Below the pieces are notes generated by a model. It saw nothing but the letters and a program-made list of their open reading frames with translations. It searched no databases and was not told where the DNA came from. From contig CAISEZ010000058.1 of NCBI GenBank assembly GCA_903884535.1, positions 1 through 48,887 of the forward strand: DNA of 48,887 bases, written 5' to 3'. The DNA comes from an uncultured Verrucomicrobia subdivision 3 bacterium (GTDB taxonomy: Bacteria; Verrucomicrobiota; Verrucomicrobiia; Limisphaerales; UBA11358). Below are positions 29,255-36,075 of this stretch, piece after piece (position 1 is the stretch's first letter; every line of letters starts with the position of its first letter). Both the position numbers and the translations under genes were made by a program.

Positions 29255-29766
29255 TTCACGATGTATTCGGCGTGGCTGGAAGGCGAAGATTTGATTGCGG
29301 GCGGCATGAACATGACCGGCACGGGAACGGCCACTCCGGGCCCGTCGTTGGTGCCGCGCGCGATGGGATGAAAAAAGGCCGTGAGCATCTGCGGTGTGAT
29401 GTTTAACAATTCTGGCGGGGCCAACGCAAATACCGCCGGCGCGAACGGATCGTCTGACACATTGCCGGCGCCGAGCGCGATGGGCAGCATGTCATCCGTC
29501 GAGTTGGTCTGACCGGTCAAGGCCGCGGCGTTGAGCGCCAAAAATTTATCGGATTCATTGGTCGCCAGTTCGGCCGCCATGTTCGTGTCGGCGGATAAAT
29601 CCAGCGGCACCAAAACCGTCACCGGTTTTTTGGCCGCCACTATCCGTAAGGGCGGCGGCCCGACGAGTGGCAAATAGCCCAAGCCGGCGTGCGCCACAGC
29701 CCCGAGGCCGAGCATCAGAATGAAGGCTTTCCACAAAGCCCGTTCCGCGATGCCGCGATTTTTCAT
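29251..29766 (-). CDS. secreted hypothetical protein, first gene of the regulator operon
   Basis: A 171-residue protein with an N-terminal export signal (ALWKAFILMLGLGAVAHAG, about residues 10-28). The mature part is rich in Pro, Ala, Asn and Thr, has few charges and contains PPLRIVAAKKPVTVLVPLDL and PVPVMFMPPAIKSS. No domain is recognised. A sigma-28-like promoter stands about 20 nt before the ATG. It may form an extracytoplasmic complex with the TPR protein. Confidence 0.72.
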   Translation of the reverse strand: MKNRGIAERALWKAFILMLGLGAVAHAGLGYLPLVGPPPLRIVAAKKPVTVLVPLDLSADTNMAAELATNESDKFLALNAAALTGQTNSTDDMLPIALGAGNVSDDPFAPAVFALAPPELLNITPQMLTAFFHPIARGTNDGPGVAVPVPVMFMPPAIKSSPSSHAEYIVK

Positions 29767-29791
29767 AACGATTGATGAACCATCTGCTCTC

Positions 29792-29818
29792 TCATCGGAA
29801 CGAACGGCCGGGACTTAA
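29792..29818 (-). promoter_or_regulatory. sigma-28 promoter of the regulator operon
   Basis: On the reverse strand TTAAGTCC, an 11-nt spacer and TCCGATGA match the FliA pattern TAAAGTTT-N11-GCCGATAA at 11 of 16 positions. The predicted start lies near 29786, about 20 nt before the ATG at 29766. Confidence 0.55.
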
Positions 29819-29855
29819 GGAAAATTTTTCCGGCCGGATTTTTTTCGATTCCAGT

Positions 29856-29882
29856 TCAAGTCCCGCCGCCGGCCGCCGATAA
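29856..29882 (+). promoter_or_regulatory. sigma-28 promoter of the HDOD gene
   Basis: TCAAGTCC, an 11-nt spacer and a perfect GCCGATAA -10 element. Transcription would start near 29889, 24 nt before the GTG start at 29913. Confidence 0.75.
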
Positions 29883-29912
29883 TTGCCGCAGGACAATTTG
29901 TTTTAATATCCT

Positions 29913-30821
29913 GTGCAAACCACCACTCTCACCCGCCTTGTCCCGCTGAATGCCAGCGAGATTCAAACCCAGCTGGCCCGCTGCCCGTCGCTGCCGTCGC
30001 TGGGCAGCATCAACAAAGCCTTGCAGGGCCTGCTCGTGAACGAACAGCGTTACACGGCGCAGATCGCCGAAATCATCCGGCGCGATCCCAGCCTGACCGC
30101 CCGGTTGCTGCGGCTGGTGAACTCGGTTTATTTCGGGCTGACCACGCCGGTGAACAGCATCGAGGAAGCGGTGTTTTATCTGGGCGTCCGCCAGATCCGC
30201 CAGCTCGCCATGGTCACGCCGGTCATCGAAGATTTTCAGCGGCTGACGCGGCAGTGCAGTTTTCCGTGGCGCGAATTCTGGCAGCATTGCATCGGCTCGG
30301 CGATTCTCACCCGCGAAATCACCACCAATGTTCCCGGCCCGTCGGAGGATTCCGATTACGTCGCCGGGCTGGTGCATGACGTGGGCAAAATCGTCATGGC
30401 CTGGACCTTTCCCGATCATTTTTCGGAAATCCACCGGCAGGCGCTGGCCGGCACGCGGTCGCTGTCGGAAATTGAAGTCGAAATCCTCGGCGTGAATCAT
30501 TCCGAACTCGGCGCGATGTATCTCGAACGCCACCGGCTGCCGGAACTGATGATCCATTCCGCGCGCTTTCATCATTGCCCGGAAAAGTCGCCGCAGTTCG
30601 ATCACGTCATTGCGGCGGTGCAACTGGCCGACTTGCTGTTGCGCAGCGAAGGCATCGGCTGCAGCGGCAACTATGTGCCGGTGACGCGCGAGGAATGCTT
30701 CGCCGCGCCGGTCTGGAATTTGTTGCTGGCCAAAACGCCGGAAGCGGAACAGGCGCTGGTCAAGGCCGCCATTTCGCGGACGCTCGAACAAATCCCCAGC
30801 ATGTTGGAAGGCATGGTTTGA
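29913..30821 (+). CDS. HDOD domain protein
   Basis: A 302-residue protein that is nearly all HDOD domain, a relative of HD phosphohydrolases that usually lacks catalytic metal ligands and acts in signalling. Features are EIIRRDPSLTARLLRLVNSVYF (core RDPSLTARLLRLVNS, about residues 45-60), SIEEAVFYLGVRQIRQLAM, the HCIGSAILTREI segment and DYVAGLVHDVGKIVMA, which here keeps an HD pair. The start codon is GTG. It is a single-gene unit: a sigma-28 promoter precedes it and a strong terminator follows. Placement suggests a role in motility or chemotaxis control. Confidence 0.9.
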   Translation: MQTTTLTRLVPLNASEIQTQLARCPSLPSLGSINKALQGLLVNEQRYTAQIAEIIRRDPSLTARLLRLVNSVYFGLTTPVNSIEEAVFYLGVRQIRQLAMVTPVIEDFQRLTRQCSFPWREFWQHCIGSAILTREITTNVPGPSEDSDYVAGLVHDVGKIVMAWTFPDHFSEIHRQALAGTRSLSEIEVEILGVNHSELGAMYLERHRLPELMIHSARFHHCPEKSPQFDHVIAAVQLADLLLRSEGIGCSGNYVPVTREECFAAPVWNLLLAKTPEAEQALVKAAISRTLEQIPSMLEGMV

Positions 30822-30848
30822 ACCCAAGCTCCAGTCGTTTTAGAAAAC

Positions 30849-30881
30849 AAAAAAGGCTTCTGAAAAATCAGACGCCTTTTT
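30849..30881 (+). terminator. rho-independent terminator after the HDOD gene
   Basis: AAAAAGGC and TCTGA pair with TCAGA and GCCTTTTT around an AAAA loop, with one T/C mismatch. The run of T makes it a standard terminator. Confidence 0.9.
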
Positions 30882-30897
30882 CATTTTCAAAATTTAA

Positions 30898-30915
30898 TCG
30901 TTCCAGGGATTGGCC
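30898..30915. repeat. 18-bp direct repeat, left copy
   Basis: TCGTTCCAGGGATTGGCC. An identical copy is at 31697-31714, and flanking bases differ on both sides. Read on the reverse strand this copy also ends a short frame with ANPWND and a stop, the same residues that end the HDOD-CheX fusion. Confidence 0.85.
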
Positions 30916-31020
30916 AGATTGGTTTTTGTTTTCGCAGATTCAACTTTTGTTTAGAAAAGGTCCGTGGCACGCTGCTCCTCGGCTACGGGAGCGGACAAAA
31001 CTTTTCTCAAATATGAAACC

Positions 31021-31682
31021 GTGAAAATTTTGATTAAAACTTTATTCGCGTTGCTGGTCCTCTGCCGGAGCGGACAGGCGCAAAGCTTCGTGAATCTAAG
31101 TTTTGAGAATGCGTCTTTCCAATCAGATTCTTCCAGTGGTTTTTATCCGTATCTCGTGTATGCCAGCAACGCGATTCCTGGCTGGACGCCTTATGCCGCA
31201 GGGGTTCCGCAGACCGAGATATTGTCGAACAACATATCCCTCAGTGGTGGAGCTGTATCAATTACTGGAACAAATTGGGTATATCCACAAATCGAAGGGA
31301 AATATTTTGTTTGCTGATGGGATTTAATTACCCCGGATTTGAATATGCAGTTTCAATAGGGCAAACCGGAACCGTTCCAATTGCGGCACAATCCTTGATT
31401 TTCTGGGGAAATGTTGGCGCGAATGACGTTTCCTTCCAAGGGCAAACCTTGTCGCTTGCGGTGCTAGGAAGCACTGCAAACTATAACATTTATGAAGCCG
31501 ACATTTCAGCGTATTCAGGTCAGACAGGGCAATTGCTTTTTACTGCTCTTGGTTCAGACAAGATTGACAACATTCAATTTTCCAGCACCGCTGTTCCCGA
31601 ACCGAGCGGGTTTGCTTTGGGCGCGCTAGGCGGCTTGCTGTTTAGCTTCCGGCGCCGGCAGAGTTTTTCGAAAATATTTTAA
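31021..31682 (+). pseudogene. PEP-CTERM protein gene with a frameshift
   Basis: Two overlapping frames together make one PEP-CTERM protein. The first begins at GTG 31021 with a signal peptide (ILIKTLFALLVLCRSGQAQ) and the typical FVNLSFENASF, and stops at 31317. The second continues from about 31310 (LLMGFNYPGFEYAV) to 31682 and ends with the sorting signal VPEPSGFALGALGGLLF plus RRR. Joining them needs a -1 shift, or one extra base, at 31302-31312 (ATATTTTGTTTGC). Such proteins are exported and processed by an exosortase, which is not encoded here. It could be a real mutation or a sequencing error. The gene lies between 18-bp direct repeats. Confidence 0.8.
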
Positions 31683-31692
31683 GACGGAAACG

Positions 31693-32430
31693 TCAGTCGT
31701 TCCAGGGATTGGCCGTGACTTCGACGAAGATGTGAATCGCGCCGGCGCGAAAGGCCAGCCGCTCAATGCCGCCGCCCGGTTCGATGGGCGTGCTGAAATT
31801 TTCGGAGAGGCCGACTTTCGGCGGCTGCAGTTTGCAATCCAAGCCGGCGTCGCACAGATTGGATTTGAAATTGCCGGTCATGATGTTCGACAGCTCGCCG
31901 ATCACGTCGCTGACCTCGTCGTTGCCGCCGACTTCCTCCGGCGTGATCCCGAGAATGCCGGCCGCGACGGTTTTGGCGGAAGCCAGACTCATGCGCAAAT
32001 AAACGTGGCCGGTCACTTTGCCGGCGAAACCGATGGAGCCGCGCATGTGCGGCCCGGTGAGGCTGTCGAGCTGGTGCGTGTCCACGGCCTCCAAATCCAG
32101 CGAGAGCATCGTCTTGAACGTTTTGATCAGCGCCAGCGAGAGCGGCGTGCCCATGGCCAGCAGCAATGCGCAACCGATGCCGTTGCGCAACAACGCGGCT
32201 TCCACCGTGCCCACGGTGTATTCGTCCTCGTTCTCCGCGTGCGGATTGGCCACGCGCAGAAGCCGGGCGCTCAAGCCGGGATCTTTTTCGATGACGCGGA
32301 CAATTTCATCCACGTCCGCATCCTGCCGGGCCACGAGGGCGGTCAGTCGCGAAACGCTTTCCGGCGTCGGCCCCAAGCCGTAGCGGCGGGCGAGTTCCTT
32401 GTATTGGCTGATGTCGGGTGGCGGTTGCAT
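31693..32430 (-). CDS. truncated HDOD-CheX fusion protein
   Basis: A 245-residue protein from the ATG at 32430; a TTG at 32442 would add four residues. Residues 1-100 match the first half of an HDOD domain (DEIVRVIEKDPGLSARLLRVAN and VGTVEAALLRNGIG), but the HD half is absent. Residues about 110-238 form a CheX-like domain with GSIGFAGKVTGHVYL and EVSDVIGELSNIMTGNF, where the E..N pair of the CheC/CheX phosphatase is kept. CheX removes phosphate from CheY-P. It is the last gene of the chemotaxis operon, after cheY. The C-terminus TANPWND lies in the 18-bp repeat. Confidence 0.85.
   Translation of the reverse strand: MQPPPDISQYKELARRYGLGPTPESVSRLTALVARQDADVDEIVRVIEKDPGLSARLLRVANPHAENEDEYTVGTVEAALLRNGIGCALLLAMGTPLSLALIKTFKTMLSLDLEAVDTHQLDSLTGPHMRGSIGFAGKVTGHVYLRMSLASAKTVAAGILGITPEEVGGNDEVSDVIGELSNIMTGNFKSNLCDAGLDCKLQPPKVGLSENFSTPIEPGGGIERLAFRAGAIHIFVEVTANPWND
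31697..31714. repeat. 18-bp direct repeat, right copy
   Basis: Identical to 30898-30915. It is coding here, for the last residues of the HDOD-CheX fusion. Confidence 0.85.
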
Positions 32431-32438
32431 CAGATGAG

Positions 32439-32852
32439 TCAAGCGGCGGGCACCACCGGGGTTGCCGGGGCGGCGGCGCGTTTCACCAGAGTAACACAGC
32501 GGCCGGCTTTTTCAATGAGCTGGTCTTCCTTGAACGGTTTTACGAGGTAATCGCGCACGCCGAGCCGAGCGATCTGCAAAACATTTTCGCGGCCGGATTC
32601 CGCCGTGAGCATGATGACGGGAATCGCCTTGAGTTCGGCGTCCTCTTTCAATTTGGTCAGCATGGTCACGCCGTCCATGACCGGCATGGTGACGTCCAGA
32701 ATGATGAGGTCGGGTTTTTCGCGCGCGGCGACCGCGAGTCCTTCCTCGCCGTTGCCCGCTTCGACCAGGGTGCAGTCGTAAGGTTTGAACGCCTTGCCGA
32801 CGATGAGCCGGATGGTGCGGCTGTCGTCCACGCTTAAAATTTTTGTCGCCAT
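32439..32852 (-). CDS. cheY: CheY-like response regulator
   Basis: A 137-residue single receiver domain from the ATG at 32852. Asp9-Asp10, phospho-acceptor Asp53 (LIILDVTMPVMDG), Thr in MLTAES and Lys in YLVKPFKED are all present. A short Ala/Pro tail follows the domain. It lies between two cheX-type genes, so it is the probable substrate of their phosphatases and the probable switch-binding output. A 23-codon upstream extension overlaps the neighbouring gene and lacks support. Confidence 0.92.
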   Translation of the reverse strand: MATKILSVDDSRTIRLIVGKAFKPYDCTLVEAGNGEEGLAVAAREKPDLIILDVTMPVMDGVTMLTKLKEDAELKAIPVIMLTAESGRENVLQIARLGVRDYLVKPFKEDQLIEKAGRCVTLVKRAAAPATPVVPAA

Positions 32853-32868
32853 AAATTCGTCCTGTTTT

Positions 32869-33351
32869 TTATCCAAGTTTGATGTGAATTTCAACCACGA
32901 TGCGCTGGTCCGCGCACGCAAACACCAGACACTCGCGCGACACTTCGGGCATCGCTTCGATGGTGTAAGCCGTGCCCCGGATGATCGCCGGCGTGCTGAC
33001 CGCGCATTCCGCGCCGGTATCGCACAGCCAAGATTTGAGGCCGCCGGTGATCATGTTCGTGGCCTCGCCAACCACGTCGTTGACTTCATTTTCGGAAGTG
33101 ATTTCAGCCGGCGTGATGCCCAGCATCGCGGCGGCGACCTGTTTTGAAAACGGCTCCGAGAGGTGCAGATAAACCGCGCCGGTGACGTGTTCGCCGGCAA
33201 AGCCCACCGACCCGGTGACCCGGCCGTCAAAGACCGGCAGATCATTGCCGGGCACCAGCACAGCCTTCATCGAAAGCATGGTTTCGAACACGTCCACCAA
33301 ATGGCGCGTCATGAAATCGCACACGTCCGGGAGTTCAATGGTTTGGTTCAT
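32869..33351 (-). CDS. cheX: CheX-like CheY-P phosphatase
   Basis: A 160-residue stand-alone CheX-type protein. GSVGFAGEHVTGAVYLHLS at about residues 47-65 and the catalytic helix EVNDVVGEATNMITGGLKSW at about 88-107 keep the conserved Glu and Asn. CheX dephosphorylates CheY-P and works as a dimer. It is a paralog of the CheX half of the fusion two genes downstream. It starts 9 nt after the cheB stop. Confidence 0.88.
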   Translation of the reverse strand: MNQTIELPDVCDFMTRHLVDVFETMLSMKAVLVPGNDLPVFDGRVTGSVGFAGEHVTGAVYLHLSEPFSKQVAAAMLGITPAEITSENEVNDVVGEATNMITGGLKSWLCDTGAECAVSTPAIIRGTAYTIEAMPEVSRECLVFACADQRIVVEIHIKLG

Positions 33352-33360
33352 AATATTGAT

Positions 33361-34440
33361 TCACTGGGTTGAAACTGCTTTTCCGGTTTTGGCGGCGAAA
33401 CCTAGCGCATGTATGATGGCGTGCGGCATCAGGTCCAATGACACGACCCGATCCACCACGCCCAAATCCACCGCCGCTTTGGGCATGCCATAAACCACGC
33501 ACGTTTCTTCATTCTGGGCGAGGTTAACCGCGCCCGCCGACTTGAGTTGCTGCATCCCGAGGGCACCGTCGCGCCCCATGCCGGTGAGGATCACGCCGAG
33601 CGCCTGCCGCCCGGCGCATTTGGCGGCGGCGTTGAACAACACATCCACCGCCGGCCGGACATAATGCATCGGCGGATCCTGCCGCAGCCGGACGCGATAG
33701 GCATTGCCGTCCCACTCCACCAGCATGTGAAAATCTCCCGGCGCAATCAGCACGCTGCCAGGCCGCACTTCATCGCCGTGCGCCGCTTCGCGCACCTCCA
33801 ACTCGCAAGTTTCATTCAACCGCTCGGCAAAAGTTTTGGAAAAAACCGGCGGAATGTGTTGCACGATGCAAATGCCGGGCAAGCCAACCGGCAATCGGGC
33901 CAGCACATCTTTGATGGCCTCGGTGCCACCGGTGGATGCCCCGATGACAATGAGCTGCCGCGCGGAATAATGATCGGCCGCGATCAAATTCTGCGAGTCC
34001 GCCGACGCACTGGCCGTCGGTTTGAAACTGGTGAGACGGGCGCGGGCCGCGCCTTTGACTCGGTGCGCCAGTTGTTCGCGGAGGCCGCCGAGATTCCAAG
34101 CCGAGGTCGGTTTGGCCAGCACATCCACTGCGCCGTATTCGAGCGCGGTGAGCGCGGCGGTGGAACCGGCCTGCGTCAGCGAGCTGATCACCACCACGGG
34201 CATCGGATGATGCTGCCGCAAAATTTTCAGGAACGTCAGCCCGTCCATGCGCGGCATTTCGATGTCCAGCGTCAGCACATCCGGTTTCAGCTCGATGATT
34301 TTGTCGCGAGCGATGTAAGGATCGCACGCCGTGCCGACCACCTCGATGGCCGGGTCGGCTGACAGCGCCTCGGAAATCATCCGCCGCACCACGGCGGAAT
34401 CATCCACGACCAGCACCCGGATTTTGCGTTCGGCGCTCAT
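33361..34440 (-). CDS. cheB: chemotaxis methylesterase CheB
   Basis: CheB removes methyl groups from receptors and deamidates glutamines. From the ATG at 34440 it has 359 residues. The receiver domain keeps Asp59 (VLTLDIEMPRMDG). The catalytic domain (about 165-350) keeps the triad Ser-His-Asp in IGASTGGTEAI, IVQHIPP and LTGMGRDGA. The ATG overlaps the stop of the HDOD gene. An ATG three codons earlier (34449) is possible. CheR is encoded on the other strand at 38901. Confidence 0.96.
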   Translation of the reverse strand: MSAERKIRVLVVDDSAVVRRMISEALSADPAIEVVGTACDPYIARDKIIELKPDVLTLDIEMPRMDGLTFLKILRQHHPMPVVVISSLTQAGSTAALTALEYGAVDVLAKPTSAWNLGGLREQLAHRVKGAARARLTSFKPTASASADSQNLIAADHYSARQLIVIGASTGGTEAIKDVLARLPVGLPGICIVQHIPPVFSKTFAERLNETCELEVREAAHGDEVRPGSVLIAPGDFHMLVEWDGNAYRVRLRQDPPMHYVRPAVDVLFNAAAKCAGRQALGVILTGMGRDGALGMQQLKSAGAVNLAQNEETCVVYGMPKAAVDLGVVDRVVSLDLMPHAIIHALGFAAKTGKAVSTQ

Positions 34441-35288
34441 GACATGCACATGAACTGATCCACACGGTCAAATGATTCGCGGACTTGGGCAACCAGCGCC
34501 TCCAGTCGGGCTTCGTTGATGTTGAGCACGGCGACGGCCTTCGGATTCACGCGCACGGCAAACCCATCCCAGCCCGGCGCGGACCCGGCGAGATGCGCCA
34601 GGCAATTCGCCAGATGCGTGATGACCGAAAGCTGCGGGCGCGGTTCAAACACCGGATTGTGATGGTTGGCCGTGGCCTCGAGAATTTCTTCCGGCAAATT
34701 CCAGCCGCGCAGCAGGCACGCGCCGACTTCGCCGTGATCCGTGCCGATGATTTTTCGCTCGGCTTCGGAACGGGAAATTTTTTCAGCTTCAATCAACTGC
34801 CGGATGTTCGCCTGAATTTCCGGCGTGAGCGCCTGACCGAGCGCGAGCTTGCCGATATCGTGCAGCAGGCCGACCGTGAACGCCACGGGCACTTCGACAT
34901 TCATCTCGCTGGTTTCGGCGACGATGATTTCGGCCGCGGAGGCGGTGATGAGCGAATGCCGCCAGAGTTCGTTGGCCTCGACCGCGTAGCCGGGGAGCGG
35001 CACGACCATCGCCGTGCCAAACGCGACGGTGAGGACGATGTGCAAAATCTGCTGGTGGCCCAACATCAAAACCGATTGATCCACGGAAGAAACCGGTTCC
35101 TCCAAACCGAAGTAAGGCGAATTACAAGCGCGCAGCAATTTGGCTGTGAGCACATTGTCGCACCGGATTACCTGCACCACTTCTTCGTTACTCACCTCCG
35201 CGGAATCGAGCAGGTTGACCAGCTTGAGCGCGGCCTGCGAAATGGGCGGCAGGTTTTTAACTTGGTTGACGATTTCTTGGGCAGTCAT
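34437..35288 (-). CDS. HDOD domain protein of the chemotaxis operon
   Basis: A 283-residue HDOD protein. The signature LPPISQAALKLVNLLDSAEV starts at about residue 13, and RCDNVLTAKLLRACNSPYFG and VGLLHDIGKLALGQAL follow. The HD pair in LHDIGK is visible. Overlaps with cheD and cheB (both ATGA) show that it belongs to the operon. HDOD proteins of this kind have been linked to motility and signalling, but no reaction can be assigned here. Confidence 0.92.
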   Translation of the reverse strand: MTAQEIVNQVKNLPPISQAALKLVNLLDSAEVSNEEVVQVIRCDNVLTAKLLRACNSPYFGLEEPVSSVDQSVLMLGHQQILHIVLTVAFGTAMVVPLPGYAVEANELWRHSLITASAAEIIVAETSEMNVEVPVAFTVGLLHDIGKLALGQALTPEIQANIRQLIEAEKISRSEAERKIIGTDHGEVGACLLRGWNLPEEILEATANHHNPVFEPRPQLSVITHLANCLAHLAGSAPGWDGFAVRVNPKAVAVLNINEARLEALVAQVRESFDRVDQFMCMS

Positions 35289-35803
35289 AAGAGATAAGAG
35301 TCCGCTCCGGGAGATTTGATGGAAACATTGCCGGTGGTTAAATCCATCCGCACAGTGCGCGAGGAAAGGCCACCGGTGTCGGCGGCGTGAATGCGCAGGC
35401 CGTTTTGCGAGATGATTTTTTCGAGCGCGGCGAAGTTGCGGAGGCCGATGTTGAAAATCCCCTGCTGATCGAGCATTTGCGCGCCGCCGGCCACCTTGAC
35501 AACCAGCCGGCTGCGGTCGGCACCGAGATTGTAGGCGGCATGAAACAGCCGCGGCACGCCGGTGTCCACAAACATGTAAGGCATCGTGCCGGCCTTTACC
35601 GCATCAATGGTGGAATCAGGAAGCATGAGATGGAGCAGACCGCCGATTTTTTTCACCGGATCGTAAACCGTGATGCCCAGACAGGAACCGAGCGAATAGG
35701 TGACAATGTCCGCGCTGCTGTCGTTGCTGACCACCATGTCGGCCACGCCCACGACCAGGGTTTTGCGCGGCGGCGGGATGACCCATTGGCGTGTCGGCAA
35801 CAT
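35285..35803 (-). CDS. cheD: chemoreceptor glutamine deamidase CheD
   Basis: CheD deamidates receptor glutamines and in some bacteria stimulates CheC-type phosphatases. The 172-residue length is usual. The catalytic Cys and His are in YSLGSCLGITVY (about residues 36-47) and GGLLHLMLPDS, and Thr in the KVAGGAQM region context. It leads the reverse chemotaxis operon. The leader from the sigma-28-like promoter is about 150 nt and holds a short overlapping frame from 35873. Confidence 0.94.
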   Translation of the reverse strand: MLPTRQWVIPPPRKTLVVGVADMVVSNDSSADIVTYSLGSCLGITVYDPVKKIGGLLHLMLPDSTIDAVKAGTMPYMFVDTGVPRLFHAAYNLGADRSRLVVKVAGGAQMLDQQGIFNIGLRNFAALEKIISQNGLRIHAADTGGLSSRTVRMDLTTGNVSIKSPGADSYLL

Positions 35804-35959
35804 AAATTAATTCAGCCTCGCCGCCCGACGGGACGGAGATCGGCTCGGACGCGCGCTGGAAATCGCCGGTCATGGAACATTTTTAATCAACGTCACGGCT
35901 GGAACCCGGCGACCTGCTCACTGCATCGGGTCCGGCCAATTACATCTCTGGCTGGGAAA

Positions 35960-35986
35960 GTATCGGCGGCAAACCGCCCCGCTTGA
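35960..35986 (-). promoter_or_regulatory. sigma-28 promoter of the cheD operon
   Basis: On the reverse strand TCAAGCGG, an 11-nt spacer and GCCGATAC. The -10 box has seven of eight consensus bases. The predicted start is about 35953, some 150 nt before cheD. Confidence 0.65.
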
Positions 35987-36013
35987 GGAAAATATTGCCC
36001 GCCCGCTTTGCCC

Positions 36014-36040
36014 TCAAGTTGTTTCTGGTTTAGTCGAAAA
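36014..36040 (+). promoter_or_regulatory. sigma-28-like promoter of the hybrid kinase gene
   Basis: TCAAGTTG, an 11-nt spacer and GTCGAAAA (6 of 8 in each box). The predicted start near 36047 gives a 29-nt leader. It is divergent from the cheD promoter in the same intergenic region. Confidence 0.5.
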
Positions 36041-36075
36041 GAAGCCGGTGAATCTGGTTTGGTGAACAATCTGAC

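Noticed and set aside
30971-30983. Sigma-54 site TGGCACGCTGCT before the PEP-CTERM gene
   Set aside because: The distance from GG to GC is too short; the ten-base spacing is not met.
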